Shown one piece after another: positions 8,852 to 18,789 of a stretch of 64,000 bases of DNA. The notes beneath the pieces were generated by a model. The model was not told the origin of the DNA, did not search any database, and was given only the letters and a program-made list of their open reading frames with translations. The stretch lies in NCBI RefSeq assembly GCF_003003055.1, contig NZ_PVTV01000013.1, positions 297,854 through 361,853 of the forward strand. Direction: 5' to 3'. This stretch comes from Jezberella montanilacus (GTDB taxonomy: Bacteria > Pseudomonadota > Gammaproteobacteria > Burkholderiales > Burkholderiaceae_B). Position numbers and translations under genes: made by a program. How positions within the stretch are numbered: the first letter of the stretch is position 1; the number at the start of each line of letters is the position of its first letter.

Positions 8852-11131
8852 TCATTTGTCTAATTCTACTCGGGTAGCCAGTCGCGTAAATAATATAGAA
8901 ACTCGAGCACCACCATCACGCCGATTCGACACGTCAATTCGCCCGCCATGTTCTTCAACTATCTTCCGAACGATCGCCAGGCCCAAACCCGTGCCCTGAG
9001 CCTTGGTTGTGACGTAGGGCTCAAAAACCCGCTGCAAGACATGCGCGGGGAAGCCGGGGCCACTATCCATCACCGTCAAGCGAACAGATTGCTGGGGCGG
9101 CCCATCCTGCGGCTGCGCCTCGGCTACCTGCGTTGCCACCATCATTGCACCGGCCTCAGGCATATCAGCAAGTGCGTCGCGAGCGTTAGCCAGCAAGTTA
9201 TGAATAACTTGACGCAATTGTGTCGAATCACCTTCGATCAACGGCAGATTCGGCGCTAAAGATACCTCAAGATGCCACGGCATATTGACATCTGCGGGGG
9301 ACGCTTCATCGGGATCCCAACCATAAAGGGTCAACACTTCGTCGACCAACTCGTTAAGATCAATCGGTAGCATCGCGCTAGTGGGCTTACGCGCATATTC
9401 TTTAAAGTCGTCAACCATGTGTTTGAGCGAGGTCACTTGATTGACAATGGTCGTGGTCGCGCGCTCAAGCAGTTGCGCATCTGCGGGCTCAAGTTTATGC
9501 GTGAGTTTCATCGCCAGTCTCTCGGCCGATAGCTGTATGGGCGTGAGCGGATTCTTGATTTCATGTGCGAGCCGGCGTGCCACCTCACCCCAGGCAACGG
9601 TTCGATTGGCGGAGATGACTTCACTGATGTCATCGAAAACCACCATATAACCGTTGTTGCGATTATCGACTCGCAAATGGGTGCCACGAGCCAGTACAGT
9701 GACGGTGTGTTCGCTATCACGCTTCCCCGTGGCCTCAATGGTGAGCTCAAATTGTTCTTGCCAATGGGTCCGCTCAGAACCCACTGCAGAATGCTCAGCG
9801 AAGGCTTGTCGTATCCTGCCAGAAAACTCGAGCAGGCCATCAATCGTTTCGAGAGGTCGCCCAGGACTCGCCCTTAAATCGACCGCAAGTATCGTCTGAG
9901 CGCCCTGATTGAAGGTCGTGACACGAAACTGTTCATCAAAAACCAGCACCCCAGCCGATAAATTCGCCAAGACGCTCTCTAAATAGACATTGGATCGTTC
10001 CAGCTGGTTGCGATTGGTTTCGACAAGCCGCCTTGCATCGTCCAACTGCTTGGTCATCGCATTGAATGACCGGGTCAACTGCGCCACCTCATCGCGCGTC
10101 GTGGGTTCCGGCAAAGGGCGATAGTCACCAACGCTGACTGCGTGTGTGCCAGACGCCAAGGCGAGCAGAGGGCTCACTAGCTTCTTAGATAAATACAGTG
10201 CAACTGCAATCGCGGCAAACACCGCTAGCAGTAACGCTAAGGTCAAGGTGATGCCATAGAGATTGCGCAGACTGCGTCGCGATAAAGCAAGCTCTTGATA
10301 GTCGAGATTACCTGCCTGCACTTCAGCTGCATTGCGTGCGATTTTGTCCGATAGCGGTTGTATCAACTGAAGCCAGCGTGCATCAGCGGTAACGCCAAGC
10401 GACACGTCGCCACGGTCCTGAGAGCCTAAGGGGACAATTACCCGCAATTGCAAAGCAGCCTCGACAGGGCCTGCTGCCGATTCATCCATTGCGGCTGCAG
10501 AATAGCCACGCGTCAAACGCAATTGGTTGAGTACGGATGGTGGGGGCATAGGAGGCAACAGCGTGCCCAATTTGTCTGTTGAAAAAGCGATGAGCCTGCC
10601 GGTACTGCTGAACACCATGACATCATTAAGCCCGTTCGCTTCTCGTAGCCGCGTAATCACGGAGGCCATATCGGAGTCGGACGTTGTCGTCAGTTCTGGC
10701 ATCATGGCGCGCGCACGCGAATCGAGTTCTGCGAGCTGCGCATCAATGGCTGCCCGGCCTAATGCAAGCCCGGATTCAAGGGCTGTGTCCACTCTGACGT
10801 TAAACCAGGATTCAATCGACCGGGACATGAACTGAACCGACAAGGTGTAGATCAAAGCGCCGGGCAACACACCAATCAAGGCAAAGGCAAGCGCAAAACG
10901 CGCGGTTAACCTTGCGCCAAATTGACCCCGGCGCAATTGTCCCAACAGATTGGCCGTCAACGCAACGACCCAAATAAACAAGGCAAGTGCCAGCGCGCCG
11001 TTTAGCCATAACAACAAAGTTTGATACTGAGCGACACGCGAGGCGTTACCGGTTGACCAGGCGAGCAGGCCGAACAAGGCGAACCCGCTCACGATGCCGA
11101 CAACCATCGCCAGGCGCAACAACCGGTTCAT
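8852..11131 (-). CDS. NtrY-like sensor histidine kinase
   Basis: A membrane kinase of 759 residues. Two N-terminal hydrophobic stretches and a further one precede an extracytoplasmic region; then come a HAMP segment, a PAS domain, and HisKA/HATPase domains. Catalytic motifs are LAHEIKNPLTPIQLSAERL (phospho-His), HNLLANARDA (N box), VMDSGPGFP and GTGLGLAIV (G boxes). The ATG overlaps the TGA of the DUF4390 gene (ATGA), so the two are coupled. The partner regulator follows directly. NtrY/NtrX systems relate to nitrogen or redox signalling; the stimulus here is unknown. Confidence 0.92.
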   Translation of the reverse strand: MNRLLRLAMVVGIVSGFALFGLLAWSTGNASRVAQYQTLLLWLNGALALALFIWVVALTANLLGQLRRGQFGARLTARFALAFALIGVLPGALIYTLSVQFMSRSIESWFNVRVDTALESGLALGRAAIDAQLAELDSRARAMMPELTTTSDSDMASVITRLREANGLNDVMVFSSTGRLIAFSTDKLGTLLPPMPPPSVLNQLRLTRGYSAAAMDESAAGPVEAALQLRVIVPLGSQDRGDVSLGVTADARWLQLIQPLSDKIARNAAEVQAGNLDYQELALSRRSLRNLYGITLTLALLLAVFAAIAVALYLSKKLVSPLLALASGTHAVSVGDYRPLPEPTTRDEVAQLTRSFNAMTKQLDDARRLVETNRNQLERSNVYLESVLANLSAGVLVFDEQFRVTTFNQGAQTILAVDLRASPGRPLETIDGLLEFSGRIRQAFAEHSAVGSERTHWQEQFELTIEATGKRDSEHTVTVLARGTHLRVDNRNNGYMVVFDDISEVISANRTVAWGEVARRLAHEIKNPLTPIQLSAERLAMKLTHKLEPADAQLLERATTTIVNQVTSLKHMVDDFKEYARKPTSAMLPIDLNELVDEVLTLYGWDPDEASPADVNMPWHLEVSLAPNLPLIEGDSTQLRQVIHNLLANARDALADMPEAGAMMVATQVAEAQPQDGPPQQSVRLTVMDSGPGFPAHVLQRVFEPYVTTKAQGTGLGLAIVRKIVEEHGGRIDVSNRRDGGARVSILFTRLATRVELDK

Positions 11132-11748
11132 TTGCGATACTCGTAGGTTCGAACTGAAAAATCGAATGGTGCCCATTCACTTGTCAGCAACCAGGCACCG
11201 CGATTCAGCGCATCAATTTGAAGTGGCCGGGCAAGCTGAGAATTATCCAGTCTTATCCGGACTTTGCCGTCATATTTAACGTTGGGATCAAACCGGTCGA
11301 TTGGTGCGATGGGCCAATCTCGCAACTGTTGCAGTGCGGCCAGACCTTCTTTAAAACTGGCCATGGGGATACCCAAATCCCCTGCCGCCAAGCGCCATTG
11401 CCGAGTCAGGGTGTTATAGGTCAATCTGCGTATCAACGATGTTTCAACCACTTTGTGATCAAACCACCACCACCGCGACTGACCAATCTCAATATCAACC
11501 GTGAAATAAAGCGGTACCCCTCGCTCAAGGGCGTCGATCATGACGCGATTGAGTTCGAGTGAGAAATCTACATCCAGATTTAACTGGCCTTGAACTACCC
11601 TGGGCTCAATCTGGGTCACCTTAGCTTCTGCCGCGTGTGAGACGTGAGGGACGAACACGCACAGCAATAGCAAAGCGAGCACCATAGACAAGTGCTGCCG
11701 GGCGCAAGCCCGTTTTTGCTTACTCGACATCCAGGCAAAAGCTGTCAT
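11128..11748 (-). CDS. DUF4390 family exported protein
   Basis: A 206-residue protein with a Sec-type signal (hydrophobic core VLALLLLCVF, cleavage near HAAEA) and a single beta-rich domain recognisable as DUF4390 (DVDFSLELNRVMIDALERG, YFTVDIEIGQSRWWWFDHK). Members lie almost always between rsmB and an NtrY-like kinase in Burkholderiales, which suggests a periplasmic accessory role for the kinase, but no function is proven. ATG 11748 is preferred to an in-frame GTG at 11754 because AGGG lies 5 bases before it. Confidence 0.85.
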   Translation of the reverse strand: MTAFAWMSSKQKRACARQHLSMVLALLLLCVFVPHVSHAAEAKVTQIEPRVVQGQLNLDVDFSLELNRVMIDALERGVPLYFTVDIEIGQSRWWWFDHKVVETSLIRRLTYNTLTRQWRLAAGDLGIPMASFKEGLAALQQLRDWPIAPIDRFDPNVKYDGKVRIRLDNSQLARPLQIDALNRGAWLLTSEWAPFDFSVRTYEYRK

Positions 11749-11762
11749 GGTCACCCTGTGGA

Positions 11763-13094
11763 TCAGGCGTTACGGGAAAACAGCGCGTAAAAAAAGCCGT
11801 CGTGATCAGTCTGAATATTATCCACTGTGCGTATGACAGGCAACAACTGCCCTGGCGCAGGCAACCTCACTGCGTCCTCGTGCTGCGTGGCAAACTCAGC
11901 GGCAAGCAACTCGCCTTCTTGTGGGAAAACGGAACACGTTACTAATAGCAACTTACCACCAGGTGCCAAGGTTTGCCATAGCTGGTTCAGGATTTCCCGC
12001 TGCAACTTAGCCATCCGATCAATGTCTTTTTCTTGTCTGAGCCAACGAATATCAGGATGTCTGCGCACGATGCCAGATGCCGTGCAAGGCACGTCAGCCA
12101 GGATTGCATCGAAAGGCTTCTTATCCCACCAAGTATTCGTCTTGCTTGCATCGGCCGCCTTTAAATGTAGGGCGGGGGTCGACAAGCCCAAGCGTTTGAG
12201 ATTGTGCTGAACCCGCTCAAGCCTTGCCCCATCGACGTCGATGGCGGTCAGTTCAATGGCGGCCAACTCAAGCAGATGCGCAGCTTTACCACCAGGCGCA
12301 GCACAAGCATCCAGCACCCGCATCCCATCTTTTACGTCCAGCAATCTCGCAGCCAACTGCGCACCGGCATCTTGAACAGACCACCAGCCTTCTTGATAGC
12401 CAGCAAGCGACGTAATCGCACGCGGTTGATCCACAATCAGACCAAAGTCATCAAGCAGTGTGCAGGTCAAGCCTTGTTTGGTCAGCGCATCCACTGCCGA
12501 CGCGACTGTGGCGCGACGTCGATTGACCCGCAACGTTAAAGGGGGAGGCGTATTGGCAACATCGAGAATACTTTGCCATTGATCCGGGTAAGCACGACGC
12601 AATCGATGCACCCACCAGCTTGGATGGTTGTAGCGCGCCTCCAAGTTTGTACTGAGCTTTGCCAGCAACTGATCACGCTCGCGCTGAAACCGGCGCAATA
12701 CCGCATTAACCATGCCTTGGTAGGACATCAAATCGCGCTGGGTCTGAGTTGCGGCAACGCTCTGGTCGACCAGGGTATGGACGGCATATAAAGGAGTGCC
12801 TGGCATGCTCGCGCCTTTTGCTGCTTGCAACGCAGCCTCGAGTAACACGAGGCTCAAACCCAATAAAGCGGACACCACGGCATTTGGCGGCGCCCGTTGC
12901 ACCAATAAACCAGTCAAGCCTTTGGCCAGGCCCCAATGGCGCATGGCGTAAAACGCCAAAGCCTGCGTTGAAGGCCTCAATTCAGAGGGTATGTGGGTAA
13001 TGGCTTCGGTCATGGAGCGACCGTTTTCAACATCGGCAAGCACATGGGCTGCCGCGACCAAACTGTCTGATAGCGCTGGGGCGTGATTCGTCAT
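11763..13094 (-). CDS. rsmB: 16S rRNA (cytosine(967)-C5)-methyltransferase
   Basis: A 443-residue enzyme with an N-terminal NusB-like RNA-binding domain and a C-terminal RsmB/Nop2 methyltransferase domain. Motifs include LDACAAPGGKAAHLLEL (SAM site), ILADVPCTASGIVRRHPDI (motif IV Cys) and LLVTCSVFPQEGE (motif VI catalytic Cys). ATG 13094 gives the family-like N terminus; a longer in-frame extension to 13163 would overlap the divergent rimO leader. First gene of the leftward rsmB–DUF4390–kinase–regulator set, with 14 bases to the DUF4390 ATG. Confidence 0.95.
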   Translation of the reverse strand: MTNHAPALSDSLVAAAHVLADVENGRSMTEAITHIPSELRPSTQALAFYAMRHWGLAKGLTGLLVQRAPPNAVVSALLGLSLVLLEAALQAAKGASMPGTPLYAVHTLVDQSVAATQTQRDLMSYQGMVNAVLRRFQRERDQLLAKLSTNLEARYNHPSWWVHRLRRAYPDQWQSILDVANTPPPLTLRVNRRRATVASAVDALTKQGLTCTLLDDFGLIVDQPRAITSLAGYQEGWWSVQDAGAQLAARLLDVKDGMRVLDACAAPGGKAAHLLELAAIELTAIDVDGARLERVQHNLKRLGLSTPALHLKAADASKTNTWWDKKPFDAILADVPCTASGIVRRHPDIRWLRQEKDIDRMAKLQREILNQLWQTLAPGGKLLLVTCSVFPQEGELLAAEFATQHEDAVRLPAPGQLLPVIRTVDNIQTDHDGFFYALFSRNA

Positions 13095-13181
13095 AGGTGC
13101 AATTGTAGGCTGACTCGCCCATTCACACGGTAAAATCCACTTCTTTTCTGAATGAGGGCGCAAGCCCCCAAGGTCTCTTTC

Positions 13182-14498
13182 ATGTCATCCCCCAAAGTCG
13201 GTTTCGTCAGCCTAGGCTGTCCCAAAGCGCTAGTCGATTCAGAACGTATCTTGACGCAATTGCGAACAGAGGGATATCAGATCGTGCCGGATTACGATGG
13301 CGCAGACGTGGTGGTCGTCAATACCTGCGGGTTTATCGATAGCGCAAAAGCTGAATCCCTGGACGCCATTGGTGAAGCGATTGCCGAGAATGGTCGTGTC
13401 ATCGTGACAGGCTGTATGGGCGTCGATGAATCAGTGATTCGAGCGGTGCACCCCAGCGTGCTTGCAGTGACTGGACCACAGCAGTACGAACAGGTTGTTC
13501 GTGCTGTCCATGACGCGGCTCCACCGGATTTGTCACACGACCCGTTTGTTGACTTAGTACCCCCTCAAGGGATCAAGCTGACACCGCGGCATTTCGCGTA
13601 CTTGAAAATATCAGAGGGTTGTAATCATCGTTGTAGCTTTTGCATCATCCCATCGATGCGTGGCGACTTGGTGAGCCGCCCCGTTGGCGATGTACTCGAT
13701 GAGGCGCAACGGCTCGTTAACGCCGGGGTCAAAGAAGTTTTGGTGATTTCTCAAGATACCAGCGCCTATGGCGTTGACGTCAAATACCGTAGCGGTTTTT
13801 GGGGTGGTCGCCCAGTTAAGACTCGCATGACTGAACTGTGCGCTGCGCTCGGCGAGCTGGGTGTGTGGGTAAGACTGCACTACGTCTACCCTTACCCAAG
13901 CGTGGATGAAGTGATCCCGCTGATGGCTGAAGGCAAAATCCTACCCTACCTGGACATCCCTTTTCAACATGCCAGCCCGCGCATCCTCAAGTTGATGAAA
14001 CGCCCTGCATTTGAAGATAAAACCCTGGCGCGTATCAAGAAGTGGCGTGAGCAATGCCCTGAGCTGACGATACGCTCGACGTTTATTGTTGGCTTTCCCG
14101 GTGAGACTGAAGAAGATTTTCAGTATCTGCTGGATTGGATGACTGAGGCGCAACTTGATCGTGTGGGCTGTTTTCAATATTCACCCGTGGATGGTGCGCC
14201 AGCCAATGAGCTTGCTGATCCAGTACCGGATGAAGTGAAGCAGGATCGCTGGGAGCGCTTCATGGCGCATCAACAACTCATCTCAACCGCCCGCCTCGCC
14301 CGCAAAATCGGCACTGAAATCGATGTGCTCATTGACGAGGTCGATGAAGACGGCGCGATTGGTCGCTCAAGCGCTGATGCGCCTGAGATTGACGGCTGCG
14401 TCTATGTAGATAGCGAACAGGTGCTTAAGCCTGGCGATATCGTTCGCGTACGCGTCACCGAATCGGATGAATACGATCTGTGGGGCGAGAAGATTTGA
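13182..14498 (+). CDS. rimO: Ribosomal protein S12 methylthiotransferase
   Basis: Radical-SAM enzyme that attaches a methylthio group to an aspartate of ribosomal protein S12. The 438-residue protein has the N-terminal UPF0004 domain ([31 protein letters not shown]) with three cluster cysteines. The radical SAM motif is CNHRCSFC, and a C-terminal TRAM-like domain ends the protein. ATG 13182 is chosen because it begins [12 protein letters not shown]. It is divergent from rsmB with an 87-base gap and followed by fmt. Confidence 0.96.
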   Translation: MSSPKVGFVSLGCPKALVDSERILTQLRTEGYQIVPDYDGADVVVVNTCGFIDSAKAESLDAIGEAIAENGRVIVTGCMGVDESVIRAVHPSVLAVTGPQQYEQVVRAVHDAAPPDLSHDPFVDLVPPQGIKLTPRHFAYLKISEGCNHRCSFCIIPSMRGDLVSRPVGDVLDEAQRLVNAGVKEVLVISQDTSAYGVDVKYRSGFWGGRPVKTRMTELCAALGELGVWVRLHYVYPYPSVDEVIPLMAEGKILPYLDIPFQHASPRILKLMKRPAFEDKTLARIKKWREQCPELTIRSTFIVGFPGETEEDFQYLLDWMTEAQLDRVGCFQYSPVDGAPANELADPVPDEVKQDRWERFMAHQQLISTARLARKIGTEIDVLIDEVDEDGAIGRSSADAPEIDGCVYVDSEQVLKPGDIVRVRVTESDEYDLWGEKI

Positions 14499-14566
14499 GC
14501 AAAGGTACTGGGATAGGCGTGCGGGCCGGCGAGGATACCCTCAGCTCCCTCAAAAGTACTGAACCA

Positions 14567-15511
14567 GTGAAGGTCGGCTTCGCGGGTACGCCCGAATTCT
14601 CTCGTGTGGCACTGCAAGCGATTGTTAACGCTGGGTTTAGCGTTCCGCTGGTGCTGACTCAGCCGGATCGACCTTCAGGTCGTGGATTGAAATTAACCCC
14701 AAGTGCGGTGAAGGCTTGTGCCCTTGCGCTTGATATCCCCGTGATCCAACCACGTAGTTTGAGACTGGATGGCAAGTATCCGGAGGACGCACAAGCAGCT
14801 CAACAGGCATTGATTGACGCTCAGCTGGATGTCTTGGTTGTAGCGGCCTACGGACTGATTTTGCCCAAGGGGGTGCTTGAGCTGCCTCAATACGGCTGCC
14901 TGAATATTCACGCCAGTTTGTTGCCACGCTGGCGAGGCGCTGCCCCGATACAACGTGCGATTGAAGCGGGTGATCGCGAGACTGGCATCACCATCATGCA
15001 GATGGATGAGGGTTTGGATACCGGCGATATGTTGCTGGTTGAAGCTTGTCGGATAGATGACAACACAACTTCCGCTACCTTACATGACAAGCTCGCCGAC
15101 ATGGGCGGGCGTCTGGTGGTTCAGGCGCTCTCTGCGCTTGCTAAGAAGTCTCTCATTGCTACCAGGCAACCCGCAGAGGGTGTGACGTATGCGAGCAAGC
15201 TCGATAAGGCCGAGGCGGCTTTAGATTTGTCCCTACCCGCTGCTGTGCTTGCACGTCGGATTCGTGCCTTTAACCCAGTGCCGGGCGCGACCTTGGTGCT
15301 GCCTGGATTGGATGCTGCGGTGAAGGTGTGGGATGCGAGAGCGCTGCCCACCAAGGCGGATGCCGTCGCGGGTTCGGTCTTACAGGCAAATGCTCAGGGG
15401 GTGGATATCGCAACGGGCGATGGGGTGTTGCGCTTACTTGAATTGCAACGGGCGGGGGGTAAACGACAGCCCGTTTCGGTCTTTATACAAGGCTATGAAT
15501 ATAAACAATGA
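14567..15511 (+). CDS. fmt: Methionyl-tRNA formyltransferase
   Basis: Formylates initiator Met-tRNA. Motifs are [14 protein letters not shown], the folate-binding signature [19 protein letters not shown] followed by [19 protein letters not shown], and [11 protein letters not shown], with a C-terminal OB-like domain. No ATG is available. GTG 14567 gives 314 residues, the family norm; TTG 14495, whose T-T-G overlaps the rimO TGA, and GTG 14480 are alternatives that would add a 24-29-residue extension. The deformylase that reverses the reaction on nascent chains is encoded nearby at 16269-16781. The 3' end overlaps the convergent GNAT gene by 29 bases. Confidence 0.93.
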   Translation: MKVGFAGTPEFSRVALQAIVNAGFSVPLVLTQPDRPSGRGLKLTPSAVKACALALDIPVIQPRSLRLDGKYPEDAQAAQQALIDAQLDVLVVAAYGLILPKGVLELPQYGCLNIHASLLPRWRGAAPIQRAIEAGDRETGITIMQMDEGLDTGDMLLVEACRIDDNTTSATLHDKLADMGGRLVVQALSALAKKSLIATRQPAEGVTYASKLDKAEAALDLSLPAAVLARRIRAFNPVPGATLVLPGLDAAVKVWDARALPTKADAVAGSVLQANAQGVDIATGDGVLRLLELQRAGGKRQPVSVFIQGYEYKQ

Positions 15512-15944
15512 AGCCGGAGTTAGTGGCGACTTTGTCATAAAGCATGCGACCCGCTGCATTGGTTTCGTGAGTCAACCAATACACACGGCTATACCCGCCT
15601 TCACGCGCGGCGGCGTACACCGCTTCAATTAAGCTGCGACCCACCCCCTTGCCGCGCACGGATTCTTTGGTGAAAAGATCCTGCAAATAACAGTCTTTGA
15701 GCCGGCTGGTGCTGCGATGAAACAGGTAATGCACGAGCCCCACCACTTGTCCTTCGTATTCAGCTACAAAAGCGTTGACTGGTTCACCTGGGTCGAAAAA
15801 CCGGCTCCATGTGGTCAATGTGGTGTTGAAATCGAGTGCCGTTGTGCCATGGCGACCGTAAAAGGCGTTGTAGCCGTCCCAGAGAGGTAGCCAGGCTTCG
15901 TAGTCAGTTTTTGCGATCGGTCGGACAAGGATAGCGTTTGTCAT
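15483..15944 (-). CDS. GNAT family N-acetyltransferase
   Basis: A 153-residue single-domain acetyltransferase. The acetyl-CoA loop appears as [19 protein letters not shown] (R/Q-x-x-G-x-G/A form) around residue 100, and the typical late motif is [15 protein letters not shown]. The acceptor substrate is not recognisable. Convergent with fmt, whose last 29 bases it overlaps. Its upstream neighbours on the same strand (SemiSWEET, def) lie 29 bases away and may form one operon. Confidence 0.88.
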   Translation of the reverse strand: MTNAILVRPIAKTDYEAWLPLWDGYNAFYGRHGTTALDFNTTLTTWSRFFDPGEPVNAFVAEYEGQVVGLVHYLFHRSTSRLKDCYLQDLFTKESVRGKGVGRSLIEAVYAAAREGGYSRVYWLTHETNAAGRMLYDKVATNSGFIVYIHSLV

Positions 15945-15972
15945 GGGTGAGCAAATAATGGCAAGCTGTTTT

Positions 15973-16269
15973 TTAATCAGTTTGATCTTTGTCGCTCAAG
16001 TCGAGCTGAGGGCGCTCTTTTAGTTTCAGCAACAAAATGATGCTTGAAAAAACAAGCGTGATCAGATTTGCGGACACCACCGGCACGGATTCGATCATCA
16101 AGCCATAGACGAGCCAGAAGCACACACCCGTCGTAAACAACAAGTACATGGTGAGAGAAATCGACTGCGTGTCGCGAGTTCTAATGACTTTAACGGTTTG
16201 CGGCAAGAAAGCTGTCGTGGTGAGGATCGCCCCGATAGTACCAATGGTCTCGTGGCTGATGCCGGACAT
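15973..16269 (-). CDS. SemiSWEET-type PQ-loop sugar transporter
   Basis: A 98-residue protein with three transmembrane helices (a triple-helix bundle that works as a dimer), matching bacterial SemiSWEET length. The PQ-loop signature is FLPQTVKVIRTRDTQSIS, followed by the second helix MYLLFTTGVCFWLVYGL. SemiSWEETs facilitate sugar diffusion across the inner membrane; the substrate is not determinable. The ATG overlaps the TGA of def by one base (TGATG), giving strong coupling. Confidence 0.9.
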   Translation of the reverse strand: MSGISHETIGTIGAILTTTAFLPQTVKVIRTRDTQSISLTMYLLFTTGVCFWLVYGLMIESVPVVSANLITLVFSSIILLLKLKERPQLDLSDKDQTD

Positions 16270-16781
16270 CAGGCTTTAAGCGCTTCGCGCTCGGCTTTTC
16301 TGAGTTTGGCCTTGAGGCGTGTTTGTTTAAGCATTGAAAGGTGCTGCACAAAAACCTTGCCGTTCAAGTGATCGATCTCGTGCTGAACGCAAACTGCTAA
16401 CAAACCCTCTGCATCGAATTCGTAGGACTCGCCCGATAAATCAAGTGCTCGCACCCGCACGGTAGCAGGACGCTCGACATCGTCGTAAACGTCAGGCACA
16501 GATAAGCAACCTTCTTCGTAAATCTTTTGCTCTTCGGACTTGTCCAAAATTTCTGGATTGATCAGAACCCGCAAATCGTTTTTTTCTTCGCTGACGTCTA
16601 TGACAACGACTCGCTTATGCACGTTAACCTGCGTTGCCGCCAATCCGACGCCCGGTGCGTCGTACATGGTTTCAGCCATGTTTTGTACCAGGACGCGAAT
16701 ACTGTCGTCGACCGTATCCACCGGTTTGGCAACCTTGTGCAAACGCGGATCGGGGTAATGCAGAATTTCTAGCAGTGCCAT
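16269..16781 (-). CDS. def: Peptide deformylase
   Basis: Metalloenzyme removing the formyl group from nascent N-terminal methionine. The 170-residue protein has all three family motifs: [16 protein letters not shown] and [10 protein letters not shown], with the metal ligands Cys and two His. ATG 16781 ([14 protein letters not shown]) is the family start; an in-frame ATG lies 9 bases upstream. Usually paired directly with fmt; here the two are separated by the GNAT and SemiSWEET genes and lie on opposite strands. Confidence 0.96.
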   Translation of the reverse strand: MALLEILHYPDPRLHKVAKPVDTVDDSIRVLVQNMAETMYDAPGVGLAATQVNVHKRVVVIDVSEEKNDLRVLINPEILDKSEEQKIYEEGCLSVPDVYDDVERPATVRVRALDLSGESYEFDAEGLLAVCVQHEIDHLNGKVFVQHLSMLKQTRLKAKLRKAEREALKA

Positions 16782-16932
16782 GGTCGTCATAAAGGCGCTG
16801 GTCTGACGCAGCGTTTTATTGTGTTCAGTGAAGGTAAGTCCTTATTTTAATTGATTTGGTTAGGACAAGATAGCTAGTTGTTTTTACCCAGCCAACCGCT
16901 CACACGGACGCGCACTATGACAAACTTGGGCA

Positions 16933-17844
16933 ATGAGCCTACCTTTTGCATCCCAACAAATTCTCACGTTTCACGATCCTGAATATCCAGAGCAACTCCG
17001 ACAAATAAGCGGCGCCCCCAAAACGCTATTTGTTTGCGGTAACTTGGCACTGTTACAAAGCCGTATCCTTGCCATCGTCGGCGCTCGCAATCCGACCCCT
17101 GATGGCCTCGACAATGCCTACGCCTTTGCTAAACATCTCGCCATGAATGGCTTTTGCATCGTCAGCGGCTTGGCAAAGGGCATCGATGGCGCCAGCCATA
17201 TCGGCGCGTTAGATGCCGGCGACGCAGGCGCAAGTACCATCGCGGTTCTAGGCAGCGGTCTGGATGTGATCTATCCCTCTTGCCATCTCAGTCTTGCCAA
17301 AAACATCTTGAATAAAGGCGGGCTCTTGATGACCGAGTTTGCGCCGGGCACGCCGCCTTTGGGGCGCAACTTTCCTAAGCGCAATCGCATTGTTGCCGGA
17401 CTGGCACTAGGTGTGATCGTGGTAGAGGCAGCTAACAAAAGTGGCTCACTGATTACTGCCCGTTTAGCGAACGATATGGGCCGCGAAGTCTTTGCGATAC
17501 CGGGGTCGATACACTCGCCTCTCTCACGCGGCCCGCACGCCTTAATACAGCAAGGGGCCAAACTGGTGGAAAACGCGACTGATATTCTGTCTGAGCTCGC
17601 ACCAGAATTAAGCCGTGTCAGCGGGCTCGATTTAAGCTCACCCGACGATACTAACGAACCTGACGCGAACCCGTCGCCGCTATTTCAAGTAATCGGCTAC
17701 GATCCAGTGTCAGAAGACGTCTTATTACGCCGATCGGGGATGTCTTTCGGCCAACTCGGTGCAGAATTGCTAGCACTTGAACTGCAAGGTCTTGTTTCGC
17801 GGCACCCCGACGGTAAGCTAGCCAAAGTCCGTCGCAAACCATAA
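16933..17844 (+). CDS. dprA: DNA-processing protein DprA, lacking the N-terminal helical domain
   Basis: Binds incoming single-stranded DNA and loads RecA during transformation. The 303-residue protein contains the Rossmann-like core (ILAIVGARNPTPDGLDNA, VSGLAKGIDGASHIGALD, TIAVLGSGLDVIYPS, FPKRNRIVAGLA) and the C-terminal winged-helix domain (LLRRSGMSFGQLGAELLAL). The usual N-terminal SAM-like domain of about 70-100 residues is missing: an in-frame TGA at 16918-16920 blocks extension. The core is intact, so the protein may still function. It lies 151 bases from the divergent def gene. Confidence 0.9.
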   Translation: MSLPFASQQILTFHDPEYPEQLRQISGAPKTLFVCGNLALLQSRILAIVGARNPTPDGLDNAYAFAKHLAMNGFCIVSGLAKGIDGASHIGALDAGDAGASTIAVLGSGLDVIYPSCHLSLAKNILNKGGLLMTEFAPGTPPLGRNFPKRNRIVAGLALGVIVVEAANKSGSLITARLANDMGREVFAIPGSIHSPLSRGPHALIQQGAKLVENATDILSELAPELSRVSGLDLSSPDDTNEPDANPSPLFQVIGYDPVSEDVLLRRSGMSFGQLGAELLALELQGLVSRHPDGKLAKVRRKP

Positions 17845-17880
17845 TCCGATCAGGTTGTTTAACTCGAGAGATTTACGATC

Positions 17881-18789
17881 ATGTCACTTCCCCAATACGT
17901 CAAAGTCGTTGAGGTTTCGCCCCGAGATGGCTTACAAAACGAAAAAATGTTCATCGATACGTCGATTAAAGTCGAACTAGTCAATCGCTTGAGTAACGCT
18001 GGTTTCGTTAATGTCGAGGCCGCGTCTTTTGTCTCGCCAAAATGGACACCACAAATGGCGGACGCAACCGAGGTGATGGCCCAGATTAAACGTCGACCCG
18101 GCACGATTTACTCGGCTCTGACGCCCAACATGAAAGGCTTTGAGGCAGCTAAAGGAGCGGGCGTGGACGAAGTCGTAATTTTTGGTGCTGCGAGCGAATC
18201 GTTTTCGCACAAAAACATCAATTGTTCGATCGCAGAATCAATCGAGCGCTTTGAGCCAGTTGCTCAAGCAGCCTTAGCCTCAGGCCTTCGTCTTCGTGCT
18301 GCAGTAAGTTGTGCGTTGGGATGCCCCTATGAGGGAGCCGTATCCATAGACCAGGTGGTCGCCGTCGCCAAGAAGTTTGACCAGATGGGCTGCCACGAAA
18401 TCGATATCGCAGACACGATTGGCGTTGCCACACCTAAGCTCGTGACCCAGGTCATGAGCGCTGTCACACAGGTCGTTGACCCCAGAAAACTGTCAGGGCA
18501 TTTTCATGACACGTATGGGCAGGCTGTAGGCAACATCATGGCAGCGCTTGAGACGGGGATCACCATTTTTCATAGTTCGGTGTCCGGGCTGGGTGGCTGC
18601 CCTTATGCCAAGGGTGCGACCGGCAACGTCGCAACCGAAGATGTCTTGTATTTGCTTAGAGGTTTGAATATCGATACTGGAATCGATTTTGATGAGGTGG
18701 TCAACATCGGCCAGTGGATGTCATCGCATTTAAATCGGGCGGGTGGTAGCCGGGCCGGTAACGCTAGCTTTGCGAAACGAGCTGCCTGA
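17881..18789 (+). CDS. Hydroxymethylglutaryl-CoA lyase
   Basis: Cleaves HMG-CoA to acetyl-CoA and acetoacetate at the end of leucine breakdown. A 302-residue TIM-barrel enzyme with VVEVSPRDGLQNEK (catalytic Asp and metal site), SGHFHDTYGQAVGN (metal-binding His pair) and the signature SVSGLGGCPYAKGATGNVAT with the active-site Cys. Residue count equals the family norm. Start ATG 17881 is preceded by a GAGAG-like Shine-Dalgarno. Its stop overlaps the azurin ATG. Confidence 0.95.
   Translation: MSLPQYVKVVEVSPRDGLQNEKMFIDTSIKVELVNRLSNAGFVNVEAASFVSPKWTPQMADATEVMAQIKRRPGTIYSALTPNMKGFEAAKGAGVDEVVIFGAASESFSHKNINCSIAESIERFEPVAQAALASGLRLRAAVSCALGCPYEGAVSIDQVVAVAKKFDQMGCHEIDIADTIGVATPKLVTQVMSAVTQVVDPRKLSGHFHDTYGQAVGNIMAALETGITIFHSSVSGLGGCPYAKGATGNVATEDVLYLLRGLNIDTGIDFDEVVNIGQWMSSHLNRAGGSRAGNASFAKRAA

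Noticed and set aside
8852..11131. Several 60-110-codon frames on the plus strand inside the NtrY-like gene
   Set aside because: They are antisense shadows of a well-supported kinase with conserved catalytic motifs.
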